Source: Lentinus brumalis
Lineage: Eukaryota > Basidiomycota > Agaricomycetes > Polyporales > Polyporaceae
Direction: 5' to 3'
Length of the DNA stretch: 64,000 nucleotides
Assembly (NCBI GenBank): GCA_001792895.1
Contig: MARA01000028.1
Span: 1-64,000, forward strand
In this document: piece after piece, positions 1 through 11,879 of the stretch
How positions within the stretch are numbered: the first letter of the stretch is position 1
Layout of the letters: each line of letters begins with the position of its first letter
Program-made: the position numbers and the translations under genes
Notes under the pieces: generated by a model
The model's input: the letters and a program-made list of their open reading frames with translations, nothing else
Told to the model about the DNA's origin: nothing
Database searches by the model: none

Positions 1-640
1 GCAGAGCTTGGCCGTCTCTTCATGGCCGTAGTACGGGTCCTAGAACGAACCGAGAGTGCACCGTGATGGAGAGGGGCGGCAAGTCCGGACACGCAAACAA
101 ATGCGTGACGAATCTCGCTCTCTCTCATGGCTGTAGTGGTCCTAGAACGAACCGAGAGTGCGGAACCGGATGATGAGAGGGCGGCAGTCCGGACATGCAA
201 AAAATGCGTGACGAATCTCGCGCAGAGCTTTGGTCGTCTCTTCATGGCCATAGTATGGGTTCCTAGAAGAGTCCGAGAGGGCGAACCGAGGATCGAGAGG
301 GGCGGCAAGTCCGGACACGGAAACAAATGCGTGACGAATCTCGCGCAGAGCTTGGCGTCTCTTCATGGCTGTAGTACGGGTCCTAGAACGAACCGAGAGT
401 GCGGAACCGTGATGGAGAGGGGCGGCAAGTCCGGACACGCAAACAAATGCGTGACGAATCTTGCGCAGAGCTTGGTCGTCTCTTCATGGCCATAGTATGG
501 TTCCTAGAAAGAGTCCGGAGAGGGCGAACCGGATGAGAGGGGCGGCAAGTCCGGACACGGAAACAAATGTGTGACGAATCTCGCGCAGAGCTTGGCGTCT
601 CTTCATGGCCATAGTATGGGTCCTAGAAGAGTCCGGAGGA
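1..640. repeat. tandem array, ~118-123 bp unit, about 5.3 copies
   Basis: A unit beginning GCAGAGCTTGG and CTCTTCATGGCC recurs near positions 1, 116 (degenerate), 222, 345, 463 and 586. Each unit contains GGGGCGGCAAGTCCGGACAC and ATGCGTGACGAATCTCGC. Copies differ by small substitutions and 1-5 bp indels, so spacing varies between about 115 and 123 bp. The array is cut by the window's left edge, so its true length is unknown. Short open frames inside it repeat the same peptide and break at unit boundaries. I regard it as non-coding satellite-like DNA. Confidence 0.9.
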
Positions 641-770
641 TGCCTTCCTGGATTGAGCATCTTGGTCCATCCGATCCAAATCTGTAGCGTATCACGCCAC
701 GTGATCTGACGCGTCAAGACGCGACGGGGCAAGGGCTCCTTGCCACGACACTCACCACTATCCCGCTTGC

Positions 771-2890
771 TTGTTGACGCGTCATAATATCTCACACCGC
801 AAGGAAATTTGTCTTGAGCTTTGTCTTGAGTACCAGTATGGCAAAAAGAACACGAAGAAGCGAAAGTCGGCCAGCAGCCAGGAGGATACCAACACCAGTA
901 AACGTCAGAGGAAACTAAGACCTTCTTCAAACCCACAGGTCACAGTACGCCCTTTTGATAAACATGACAAGAACAACGGTACCCGGAAGCTGGTTGCCCT
1001 GAATGAGGAGCAGATCCGAGTCCGGCAGATGGGACGAGGGGAAGAATGTCTTTTTCACAGGATCGGCAGGTTCGTACTACTCTAATTGATTAGCTCCTAT
1101 CCTGTCCCATAGATCGGCCACATTCTCGCAGGATCGGGAAAGTCGTTGTTGTGCCGGGCAATCATTGTTGCCCTCAAGGCAAGTACTCCAATAATCCTTC
1201 AGTCATCTCCATTACGGCCAGTACGGCATGGCCGCGTCAAATAATCATGGTAAGTCATGAAGCTCATGCCTCGGAGGTCGCCCGCTAATCTGCATGACGG
1301 TTGCAGGAATGACAATCCATTCTTGGGGTGCCATAACTCCTGGGCCCGGCGTGCACAACATCGACAAGCAGATTGGGTGCATCAAGAAGTGCAAGCCTGC
1401 GTTGAAGCGCTGGATGGATACCAAGGTACTGGTTATAGATGAAGGTAAGTCAATTTCCTTGCCTATCACATCGGAAACTAGCTCATACTCATACAGCGTC
1501 CATGGTTGATGGCCATGTCTTTGATGCTCTTGCAAAGATAGCCAACCAGCTGCGCGGTAAGAGAGCAAATCGGCCTTTGGCGGCATCCAGGTGCGATCCT
1601 ATGTATCTCAGCCATTGTTTAAGCCTCCAAGACTTCTCTACAGCTTGTTGTCACGGGCGACTTCTTCCAGCTACCCCGTTACAAAGTCGGGTGAGGAGCC
1701 CTTCTTTGCTTTTGAGAGTGAAGCGTGGAAGCTTTGCATAGAAGAAGTTGTCACCCACGCGGTTACGGCAGCAGGATGCGGGCAAGTACTGTATTTGTCG
1801 TGAACACTGTTCAATTTAGGCTCACTTGGTCATATTCAGAATTTGTCAAGCTTCTGAATGAGCTGCGCGTCGGAATTGTCTCATTGTCGCTCAGGAGACT
1901 TTCGCATCGCTGTCCGGCCGCTTCTCCTTTACCCTCTGGTATCCTTCCAACTGAACTCTTTCCGCGGCGAGCTCAAGTTGAGCAAGCCAATGTAAAGCGA
2001 CTCGCGGCTCTTCCCGGCTCGTCTACGCATATGCGTCACGCAATACAGGCACCCATCAGAAGGCCCTCGAACAGTTGGTTGTGCCTTCACGGCTAGCACT
2101 CAAGGTGAATGCGCAAGTGATGCTAGTGAAAAACCTGGACGAGAAGCTTGTCAATGGCACCGTTGGAAGCGTCCTGGGTTTTCATACTATAGCAACTGCC
2201 AGGAGAGCGCCAATCGACCGCTGCCACCGCCCGGCAAATAACGGCAAGCCTCGAGCGGCGCCAGGATGGAAGGTATCCCGAAAGCAAAGGGTCCAGTACG
2301 CAATGTGCAAGTTGGCCCCGATGGGCTAACTCCCGTAGCCCTATGCCGGACGGTCGATATGGAAAAGGAGAACAGCTCGGAGTCTGTCATTTCAACGTCT
2401 GCCAAAGGCAAGTCGACCGACGAGGAGCTCTATCCTCTGGTGGAGTTCCGAACTCAGTACGGAATTGAAATTCTTCTCATCGTCCGGGATGAGTTTCGCC
2501 TTGAGGATAATGAGGGGAAAGTCCTTGCGCGACGCTTTCAGGTATGTCCGCCTCCTACCTACATGACGAAGCTTAAACGGCAAATCTTGTAGCTCCCTCT
2601 GGTCCTTGCGTGGGCAACCTCAATACATAAGAGCCAGGGTCAGACACTCCAGCGTGTCAAGATCGACCTACGGGGTGTGTTTGAGAAAGGACAGAGCTAC
2701 GTTGCGCTTTCCCGCGCGGCGTCATTGGACGGGCTCCAGGTGCTGGGCTTCGATCCTAAGAAGGTGCGCTCATACTTGCTCTTCAGTACGAGGGAAAGCT
2801 AACCTTATAAACCTCCTTACCGTCTAGGTTAAGGCCCATCCAAAGGTAGTGCAGTGGAGCAAAAGCTTGGAGGCTACCGCAAGTTTATAA
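771..2890 (+). pseudogene. PIF1-family DNA helicase, frame-broken
   Basis: PIF1 helicases are 5'-3' superfamily 1B DNA helicases; in fungi many dispersed copies are mobile-element related. Helicase motifs appear in order on the + strand. Walker A is AGSGKS (about 1129-1146). A motif like TASTGMAA near 1214 is one base short. MTIHSWGAI follows near 1311. Walker B is IDEASMVDG, created by splicing an intron at about 1445-1496. Then come LVVTGDFFQLPPV (about 1640-1680), a Q-rich motif III region near 1760, LKVNAQVMLVKNLD (2096-2140), and the C-terminal HKSQGQTL...SYVALSRA (about 2625-2720). A last intron at 2764-2828 gives DPKK|VKAHPKV, and the stop is at 2888-2890. At least three places need a single-base frame change (near 1214, 1760 and 2010) that no intron explains. 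The start is uncertain; an N-terminal exon beginning at 771 is basic and plausible. Confidence 0.75.
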
Positions 2891-3587
2891 GAACACCGCC
2901 GCGCGGAGACATCGTTACCATTGGACTTGCCCTATGTATGCGCACGCGCTATGACGATACCCTAGCATACGGGCTTTGGGAAAATTTGTGCACAATCGGG
3001 ATGTCCGCCCCATGACCCTTCTATTCAACGCGCAAACTGCGGCATTCAAGATGAGTCAAAGGACGCAAGTAGACACTTAAGTTCGCCGAGAAATGGCCGC
3101 ATTCACCGAGAAAGGGCACGGTCAAGATGATGGTCATTGAGAGGGAGGCAACTATACGGACTATACAGATACTACACTAATGCTAGTAAGCATACGAAGG
3201 GATATCCTAATCAGTGACGAAAGGGCGGCGTAGATACAACACGACGGAGGGATGCATGTGACGAGCGAGCGTCCTGTACAGCGTGTCCAAATCGTACAGT
3301 ACGCTCCAGTATGAGAGCGGTATAAAGTTGAGACGTAATAGAGTTCAGATGGAGACGTAGCCCTTGCAAGGGCAGAGACATAGTGGGTATGGCAGAGCGT
3401 GCGTGCAGGTAAGAGAGACGAGGCGTGCCTAGTATGTATGGGTATTGGTTCATGGGCAGGAGCGTGTATCGGTAAGATATGAGATGCGTTCTGATATCGA
3501 TCTGCGGGCAAGAAGATTGGACCGTGAGGGTGCTACTGGGAATGCGTGACCTTGGATGCGAGTGGGAAAGGTGAGTGGATGAGGCGA
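2891..3587. other. intergenic, no gene seen
   Basis: About 700 bases between the helicase remnant and the 3' end of the next minus-strand gene. Minus-strand frames at 3161-3627 are open but compositionally odd (runs of Ser/Thr/Tyr) and match nothing I recognise. I call no gene, repeat or RNA here. Confidence 0.5.
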
Positions 3588-5669
3588 CTAGTTGCTGGGA
3601 TGATTGGTCTTGTTGAGGGCCGCCCAAGGGTCGTTCTTGACCTTGTTCGGCGTGGGCAAGCCCTCAGGCTTGCGGAGTGTGAATGCAATGGTGCTGCTAG
3701 TTGATGCAGACGCTTCAGTGTTGCCCTTCAGCAGCGGGAACCAGTCGTCATCGGAGTTGACAACGATGGGCTCGTCCAAGCTGCCCGCCAGCCCTGGGGT
3801 AAGGACGTCAACATCCGCGCTTACTCAGAAGTAAGGAAGAGTAACGTACTGATGCGCTTGTTCTGCGTGGCTGGCGAGGGCGACCTGATGCGCTTCTTCG
3901 ACGTCATACGCGAAGACGATGCCTTTGAGGCAGTCTTGGATGGCGCCTTCGACGTGGTCTTGGACAGCGCCTGCAACGTAATCAGCAACTATAAGGAGAG
4001 TCGGCAGGGAAAAGGATGGCATACCTTGTCGGCGAGCCGCTTGGACTGGCGAGCTGGAAGAGAAGTCTGCTGAGAAGCTGCAGCCTTGTGGGAGTCCAAG
4101 AAGAACTCGTCGGCACTGTCCTGACCATCCTCGTCATCGGATGATGAGAGCGTAAAGAGTGGAACCTGGGCTTGGGAAGAGAATAGGACGGGGCCGCCAC
4201 GCCCTTTCCCTTGCCGCGGGCTTGGGTGGAGGGCGGGGCTTGTTGCTCGACGTCGGAGTCATCTTCGACGGTGTTCACATATGGACGCTCAACCTCCGAG
4301 TCAGTGACGGTGGCGGCGGTGTTGTAGCCCTCGCCCAGCACCCCAGCAAGGTACTTGGAGAAGGTGCCGTCGTTGACGTGTGCCAGAGCAACCGTCAAAT
4401 TCTTGTAGATACCCGGTTCGATCACTGAACGAGTAACTAGATACTACAGGTTAGCGCATCATCTGCAAGATTTGAACCGGGTGACGTACCCAGATGGATG
4501 TTGGTGACATGGTTGGCGCGGCCGGTGGCTGACCGTGCCCTGATGAGGTCCCGTCCGGTGATACCATCGGCGTGCATAGGGATGAGCTTGCGGTATTCCC
4601 GCATGCAGACAGCAACGTGGGACGCCCTGAGAGAGGAGCCGTCATTGGGGCCATCAATAGCGTCCATGAGCTCGTAGTACCGGGGGAAGAGGCGGCGCAA
4701 AAAGTCGTTGCATTGGGCAGTTGACCAGGAGCTGCTGATGAGGAGGGGCTCACCGGTGGCCGGCATGGAGTTGCAGACAAGGCCAGCGGCACGAAGACGC
4801 TCGGTCTCTGCTGGAGTGGGATACCGGGCGTTGTTGATCTTGAAATCAGGAACATCCGACGTGCTGTCCTGAGATTGGAGATGCTACGTCAGACAAACGC
4901 CAATAGCAAGATGAATAGTGACTCACCCGGGTCTCCGACATCCCATACGGAAGCAGGGTGACCTGCCCTACCTCGGTAAGCCGTTCTGCAGCGGTCTTTG
5001 ATGCGCGGCGAGCCTACCGGATAACCATGTAAGTAAAATCGCGCAGGCAATCGGAGGAAGACATGAATGAGATGAACACACCTGAGCGCTGCCAGAAGCT
5101 CCTTGTTGCGCTGACCGGTGCCCAGGTCGAGGATGACGGATGGGGCCGACACCACTAGGAACTTGCGGTCGGAAGCCACGGCTTGCCTCCGCATGGGCTT
5201 GCGACTTGGAGACGCGAGCGATGACATCGGTGATGGACTCCTGCTCTGCGTGAGGAGCGTGCGTGGCCTGCGAGGCGGATGGACCAGCAGAGGGGTGCTG
5301 GCTGAAAGACGGGCCTGCAGAGGAGCGCTGGCTGAAGGAGGGGCCTGCAGACGCGCGCTGGCTGAAGGAAGGACCTGGGAAGAAAGGACTGCCAGCAGGG
5401 TCTTCGGCGGCCTCGTCGTCGTCTTCTTCTGGGATGGAATCCAGCGATGACTCCTCAGGGGGAGCGTGGTCTCTCCACGGGTGGCCGCAGTTACGGCACT
5501 TATCACCCGTCTTCTTGTCAACAAAGTCGGGGCAAAGACATGCCTTTCCTGCCTCCGTCATGTGGAAGCACGGCTGGGCAGTAAGGGCGATGGCCTTGCG
5601 TGACCGTTTTGCTCCACCTGAACCGCCGAGGTTGGAGCGCAGACGAGTGGCGCGTGGGCTGAGATACAT
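3588..5669 (-). CDS. unrecognised Ser-rich nuclear-type protein with Cys/His cluster and SIM-like tail
   Basis: A multi-exon minus-strand gene. I start it at the ATG at 5669 (MYLSPRATRL). The N-terminal part has a compact Cys/His cluster (CLCPDF...CRNCGHPWRDH), which could be a small zinc ribbon. Next is an acidic stretch (PEEDDDE) and a 10-residue repeat of the form GPSFSQRASA, about 3.5 copies (about 5280-5390). Later exons carry LVVSAPSVILDLGTGQRNKELLAALR, then VTLLPYGMSETR, then a conserved-looking block containing SSSWSTAQCNDFLRRLFPRYYELMD (4470-4770). The C-terminal exons are Lys/Ser-rich (KKRIRSPSP) and end with EPIVVNSDDDW, the form of a SUMO-interacting motif. Two single-base frame breaks are needed (near 5175 and 4195). 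It is co-oriented with the integrase gene just upstream and may belong to the same unit. Function unknown. Confidence 0.55.
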
Positions 5670-6099
5670 GGCAAACCAGGGTATAGGTGAAGGAGGGAGT
5701 GAATGTGGGTGTCGGTGTAGCAAAGCGGAGGTTGGGAGTAGGGAGTAGAAAGAAGGGGTGTGGAAGGCGCTGGAGCAAACAAGAGATATGCGGATGAATA
5801 CTAAAGGAGCGACGCGGGGTGGGCTGGGGACTAGTAAGGACGGTGGAGGAATGGACGTGGTAGACAGGAGCGAGGTGGAGGAAGGAGACAACGTATGTGT
5901 TCAAGTTCTCGCCTACGGGAAAGGAAGCTTCGTGAGCGCCAATTCCCATGTGTTCAATATAGCGCCCACCCCCATATAGCGCCCGTGCCAGGATGACCGG
6001 CTTTGCATGCATATTCCCGGAGCTGCTCATTCTGTGAGAAAAGGTCAATAGGAAATATTGTGCAACCTGGGAAGAGCGTACCGTATACGCTAATTCAGG
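5670..6099. other. promoter region of the minus-strand gene at 3588-5669
   Basis: 430 bases between two co-oriented minus-strand genes. It must hold the upstream region of the Ser-rich gene and the 3' end of the integrase gene. I see no clear TATA box, tRNA or repeat. Open frames here on both strands extend past the likely ATG without recognisable content. Confidence 0.4.
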
Positions 6100-8182
6100 T
6101 TACGCGCCCTGCTCTATCAGGAGCGCAGTCATCAACTCCAATCCCTGCGCCCACTCTACGGCACGCCGCCACCAGATACTGAAGGGTAACTCAAATTCTT
6201 CTTGGCGACCTCCACGACCAAAGCTCACAGTTTCCAGGTCGCCATATATACCGCTAGGCCATTCTGTGGGGCTAACCCCAAGATGCATGGGAACTCGCTC
6301 CTGCGCACGCATCTGGTGAAGGCATTGAATAAATAACTCTTCCGTCTCTTCTGAGAAGGGAGATGTGCTGCCAGGTACGGGGATAGGTGGATGTCGGACA
6401 TGTCGTTGTTGGTCCGCGGCAACTTGGCTATCCACTTCTTGGTCTTCATCCTCCTCGGCTGCATCTGAGTCGGACGTCTCTGAGTCTGTCCCTTCTGCGT
6501 CTTGGGTTGAACTGCTGAACCTGTCCGAAGATATGGAGGATCCATCGTGATCATAATGGCCCGCTCCCGTCTGTCCCGGTTGCGACCGTCTTCGTCGACC
6601 GTCTGTGCCGTAGTATTGTGAAAGTATGGCAGGATCAATGTCGTTGTGATCTGTGGCGGGAAGGTAGCCTTGCTGAATGGTAGACAAGAAGCGCATGTCC
6701 TGATAATATATGTAGAGATCAATGAACCGCTGCTTACAAGTCTTCTAGCACTTACATTGGGCGTCATGTTGTGTCCCGCCCCAGAGACGGGATGCTTATT
6801 CCATTCCCGCTGGAAGTTGCGGCAATCGGTATTGATATCGTCGAGAAAGAGCATGTGGAGAAGCCACAAATGCTCAGGCTTGGAGGGATCAAGGCCATGA
6901 CGCCGCTCAAGACGTGTAAAGAACACCCGCCAGAATATACAAAACTGTGTGCCAACTTCGACCCACATCCGCTCAATACGCACGTTGCGTGTAGAGCTGG
7001 CCGTGGAGTTAATGCCAGATGGAATGATGGTCTGCTCAATTGTGACGTACCTCCCCCACATGAACGAAGCACGGTTAGCACCACGATGTTGGATCATCCA
7101 CACCGCGACTTCCATGTTTTCACCACCACGATCACCGCGCACCCGGGAAGGTGCTCCATAGATTGCGACCGCTTGTAGGAAGAGTTCCAGAACGGTTGAG
7201 GCAAGGTTGTTTGTGCTTGCTCGGAGCATGAGCATCTGTGTGCGTACAGTCAGGGCGGGCTTCAACAATACAGCGGCTCATTTTGCCTACCATGCGGTCG
7301 CAACCATCTGCACCTCCGTGTAAGACAATACCCCACCGGATGAGCTTATGATGCCCATCAATGTGCCATAAGTAGTTGGGGAAGGGAACCGAGTAGATCC
7401 TTCGGTCTATGGCAGGACGTCTGCGGAGAATCTGGCGAAGACCGTCAACACGACGCAAGGATGCCTTCACCCGGGCATGCTGTACACGAAGACCCTTGTC
7501 ATTGAGCCATGCGTAGGCATATCGCCAGCCTGATCGGGGTTTGAGCTCCTTGAAGTAACGTAGAAGAAGGTCGAGGTCCTGATCGGAGATGGTTGCAAAT
7601 GAAGGGAGAGGGACATTGTGCTCTGCCAGCTGCTTGCGAACCGTGTGACGGGACACACCTAGGGCTCTTGCCAGCGCACTTTTGCTGATCTTGCGTCCCG
7701 GCGCCATCGCTTCCTGCAAAACCGCCGGATCAATCCTCACAGCCGGTCGCCCGCGCTTGCCGGTCTGGATGAAGGCCACCACTTGAGGCTTGTGGAGAAT
7801 ATCCCGGTGACTGAACAAAAACGCGTGAGCAGTAGCTAAGCTCCATGGTTACAACTCACATGACATCCACCGAGATCGCGGCCTGGTCAAGCTCAGTGAT
7901 AAGAGCGTTCAACGCCCTATAGCAATCTTCTCCCCAGACACGGTCCCGAACGTCTGCTGTGAGCTGCTGCATGATGGGTAGCATACGAACAGAGAGTCGT
8001 TCAGATTGGAGGCGTAACCTAATAGGATCCCCATCCTCCAGACGGAGAAGCTGGCTTGAATGATTGTAGGCTTCCGCAATCACTTCATGACCCTGTTGTA
8101 CAACTGCGGACCAGAAATAACCAGCAGGCCGATCAGGGAGGTCCGGAAACTGAGCCGGCCGAGACCAAGGGCAAGACGTCAT
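6100..8182 (-). CDS. HTH + DDE integrase-core protein (rve-type, agaricomycete family)
   Basis: Five exons (7860-8182, 7291-7810, 7051-7235, 6756-6996, 6100-6699) join in phase to 1869 nt, or 622 aa, with no stops. The protein has an N-terminal helical region, then a helix-turn-helix (SKSALARALGVSRHTVRKQL), then an RNase H-fold integrase core. The acidic triad is visible: first D in YLWHIDGHHKL, second D in RVRGDRGGEN, and E in IERMWVEVGTQF. An acidic C-terminal tail (DAAEEDEDQE) follows. Many agaricomycete genomes carry multicopy proteins of this type; I take it as a transposon-derived or domesticated integrase. I see no terminal inverted repeats close to the gene. It is divergent from the BTB-like gene, with 178 bp between the two ATGs. 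The intact frame contrasts with its frame-broken neighbours. Confidence 0.8.
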
Positions 8183-8360
8183 GTGTGCGAGGTTTTCGAC
8201 AAGAGGCTAAAAAGGGCGGCTATCTGACAGGAGTTTGGTAGCCAGTCTGGCGTTAAAGGGAGGCTTCGCGCACCCACGCTCGGACCGCTTCCGCCTTTGG
8301 AAATTTATGAGTTGACAAGAAGCACTACCTCCACAACATTCTCCTTTGCCTGAAGGGAGC

Positions 8361-9336
8361 ATGCCCTTGCTTCGCCCTGGTCAGTTGGGCCCTCCTGCTC
8401 GACACCCCGTTTATTACCTTCCCAAGGCAGATTTGATCATTCGGGTGAGTCTTGTTTGTTTACTCATACACTGGACCGTCCTCACCTTCGCCACGTCATC
8501 CAGCTTACTGCCTCCAACGTTCTTTACCGTCTTCCCAGCTCCTACCTCTGCCTGGACTCTGCGTGTTTCGAATCAATGTTGTCAATTCATCCAGCGGAGA
8601 TTCTAGATGGACGCACGGATGACAACCCCCTCGACATCCCCGGCATTACCACGGAGGAGCTGGAGTGTTTCTTGGATTATCAACTTAGACAGTGAGTAGA
8701 ACAAGTCTCTGATCCTTGCGTGTAGTACTTACAACTCTCAGCCGCCTTCCTCGCAACAACCAAGAAGCCCTCACGGTGATCCTTCGTCTGGGTCATTTTT
8801 TCCAGTACGAGGCCGCTCAGGTTGACGCGGCGGCAGCACTTGAACAACTTCCAAGCTTCGATGCTGTCTCGAAGTACGTGCTCGGCTTGAAGATGGGCAT
8901 ACGTGGATGGGTTATCAGCGCATTCACAGACCTCGTCTCCCCCGGGGCTCGTCAGCTTACCCGTGAGGAGGTGGGGCGATTGGAACTCATGCCGTACCAT
9001 GCCATTATGGAAACCCGGGCACGCATCGAAGCCCACCGACGCTCTATTGCCTACAGCATTCCGCCTATGTCTCACGCGAAGGGTTGTCCCAGCGACATTG
9101 ACTGCGGCGTGGCTTGGAAGCTGGAGTGGAAGAACAAGGTTGCCCCGCATCTCATGCATCCCGACGAGGCTGTCCGTGGCCGAGCAATCCTGGACATGCT
9201 GGAGAAGAAGGACATCCACGAGGTGCATGCGGCATGTCGGTTAGGCATGGTTGAACGTATGAAGATCTCGGGGGTGCTTACTTATGAGGACCAGATTGTC
9301 GAGCAGGCGTTGCGATCCCTTGCACCCCCTCCATAG
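8361..9336 (+). CDS. BTB/POZ-like fungal protein
   Basis: Three exons (8361-8444, 8504-8691, 8742-9336) join in phase to 288 aa plus stop. The start chosen is the ATG at 8361 (MPLLRPGQLG); an upstream in-frame TTG is not needed. The N-terminal half reads KADLIIR...LYRLPSSYLCLDSACFESMLSIHPA. This is the arrangement seen in fungal BTB proteins: a strand with D-[LI]-x-[LIF], then the 'S..F..ML' helix. The C-terminal half is helical and includes a motif with two Cys (GCPSDIDCGVAW). BTB proteins act as dimerisation or adaptor modules, often for cullin-3 ubiquitin ligases; that role here is inference. It shares its upstream region with the integrase gene and converges on the gene at 9479-11642. Confidence 0.65.
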
Positions 9337-9478
9337 TCATAAGTATTCATCGATATGCATTGTGCTTCGTTACGATACATTGTCCTAATCACCATCATTC
9401 GTTCGTTGATTTCTCGAAAGTGCCCTTTGTACCGATCGTAACGGATCGTCGAAATATACATCTGCAAACTCTGATACC

Positions 9479-11642
9479 CTATTTCCCCTTCCCTTTGAAA
9501 GAGGGCAGCTGACCATGTACACGTTGAAACTTGCACAAGAGGTGCTCCACCATTATGGCATCCAACCCGACTAGATCCTGATCCTCCTGCGCAATTGTCT
9601 CCTGCAGATAGTTCAATAAGTTTTGAAATGCTCCGACAACCTCTTCCTGTGAAGCATCCTTGCTGATAATTTGGCCCGTCTCCACAAGTCCCATAAGTGA
9701 CCCTAAACCGTTCTTGTGAATGACAACTCCAACTTCTTCCGCACTGGGTGATTCCACGACTCCGGAGTACGACAGTCCGCTGCAAGCAGGAATGCTGTCA
9801 ACTTGCCAACCTGGGGAAGCCTTGACTGAAGACGGGGCCCAAGCGGATGCTTTGGAGTGACCTCTTGTCCGCGCGCTTCACTTGCTGCTTGCCCATCGAA
9901 AGAAGCGAGCGAAGGGGACTTTGCCTTGGCACTCCGCGAGTAATTTCTTCCAGACCTCTTCTGCGGCGAAATATACGTCTATGTCCCGCATTCCACCGTA
10001 TCGAGTCCCTTGCGCCGTTCCGTAACAGGTCATGTTGAAGAAATAGGCCAGCGACTGAGGATCGTCCTTCACGAAATTGCGCGCCTCCTTGAATGCATCC
10101 CATTCCCCTTCGTTGCTGAACAATGTGGGGTTGCCATTATCCTTTGCAGCAGGCGTGTTGAAGGTAAGAGCGCGGTTGATAACACAGCTGGCAAATGCGC
10201 CAGGCTTGCGCACATTCGCAGGATGAAATGGTCCGTCAGGCCCTGTTACAGCACTCCTGGTCGGGGCAAGATTTCTGAAAGGCAAGAATCGGTCGACATC
10301 GGACGCGACCAGCTGCTGAATAACGGAGGTTGGTCCTTCTCCGCGTACGAGTGGAAGAAGATCCTGGAAGAACTCGACAATGGCATCCAACCCTCTTTGC
10401 TTGTCCAATTGATCGGAAGGAGGGGTTAAAGCTGGGCTGAGCGTGGGCAATATATCAATGATACGAGAAGGGGAGGAGGGCTTCGGGCTTGAGCGGTGGA
10501 AGTGAGAGCACATCGAAGTGGCAGGAATGTTGTTGTTGGGAAGGGGATAGGGACCGGGCATGCGACGCATAGCGGAAGACACATCAGAAAAGTTGGGAAT
10601 GTGCGGCGCGCACCCTTGTATAGCCACAGTAATTTGATCCAAGACTCCCCGCTCCGTGGACAATTCACATGAGAGTGGTAGATCATGCAAGGCTTCTGTG
10701 AACGGTACCAGGTCAGACAAGCGAAGGCTCGACCATCGTTGACGGCGCATGTCCAGCACGGCTGCCTTGATCTCCTTGTACGGCCGCCACACGCCACGTA
10801 ACAGCAGTATGTCCAAGTTCCCGCCACATATGTCCACCAAATGCAAGACGAAGTATGCTGAGAGTAGTTCGGAAGTTGTTGGAAACCCTAACCACTTTCG
10901 AAGTAGCGTGATAACCTGCACACAAACCGCGATAGGATCGCAGTCATGGCCTTGACGGGTGATGTATGCGGCTTTCATGCTCGAGGGACAGTTGGGGAAA
11001 TAGTGCTTGGATGTATAAGCCGATCGGGTTCATGCCAGCGTAGCTTGAGATATACGTCGCGTGTGAGTTGGGACAGCCAAAGATCTGCGCCGTCCAGAGC
11101 GGAAGAATCTTCTTCTAATTCAGATGCATAGAGAGGATAGCGGATGCGCATTCCTGCGTAAGCCAGTACCATGCAACTGCACTAGCAAGCATGATGTCGC
11201 GGCGTTCCATCGCGATGGTGAGGTCAAACAATTCGACGGACGCCCTTTGAATACTATGGCACGGCCACATCTGAGCGAGTTGCAAGGCAAACTGTACACC
11301 GGTGCGATCATCTGCTCCGTATGAAGACAGGAATTGCTCTAACATCTTGGAGGGTACAGGCATGGAGCCGTTTGACAGTCCAGACGCAAGGCTGCAGATA
11401 TGCTGATGCTCTATGAGCAAGCTTCCGAGTGAGAAGACGTCCAAAATAGGTTGGAAGACTGCGCAGCGATCAGTCTCAAAGACATTGTCGTCAAAGGGCA
11501 AATACATACAAGGCGTTGACAATGTTGGTTCACCCGACTCTGCGAGCAATTCGTCTTCTACTCGCGCATACCAATCTTCTGCCGGGACGGTGTTGTCTGT
11601 GTCTTCTGTATCTTGAACATCATCCATGATAGTATGTGCCAT
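9479..11642 (-). CDS. large unrecognised protein
   Basis: The start chosen is the ATG at 11642 (MAHTIMDDVQD). The frame is open to about 11165, then continues one base out of phase (YAGMRIRYPLYASELEEDSSALDG), so there is a frame break or a missed short intron near 11160. After about 10978 a long open exon encodes ITLLRKWLGFPTTSELLSAY and a Pro/Ser-rich linker. GTRYGGMRDIDVYFAAEEVW follows near 9960-10010. A final exon with VVGAFQNLLNYLQETIAQEDQD ends at the stop at 9479. I see no catalytic motif I can name. It is co-oriented with, and immediately downstream of, the TET/JBP-like gene (238 bp between them), so the two could be functionally linked or parts of one multicopy unit. Confidence 0.5.
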
Positions 11643-11879
11643 TGCGTAGTCGGGTGTACTGAATCCCAGATCATATTCATTGCCTGACGGTTGGAGGGGT
11701 ACATGCGCTAATGAATTTCAATCGGCATACTGATAACATCAGGCCACATGTGAACGCGTACGAAGATTGTAGCTATGCCCCGCCCCTCCTCATGCTCCTC
11801 GTAGTCGGAAGGTTTGTCTGCCTGCGTGGCGGTCGCCTTCTGCGCCTGCTTGACTGGAATGTAGGTCAATTCCACTGAG

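Noticed and set aside
1..640. CRISPR-like or coding interpretation of the tandem array
   Set aside because: Units are contiguous ~120 bp repeats without spacers; open frames in them simply follow the repeat and exist on both strands.
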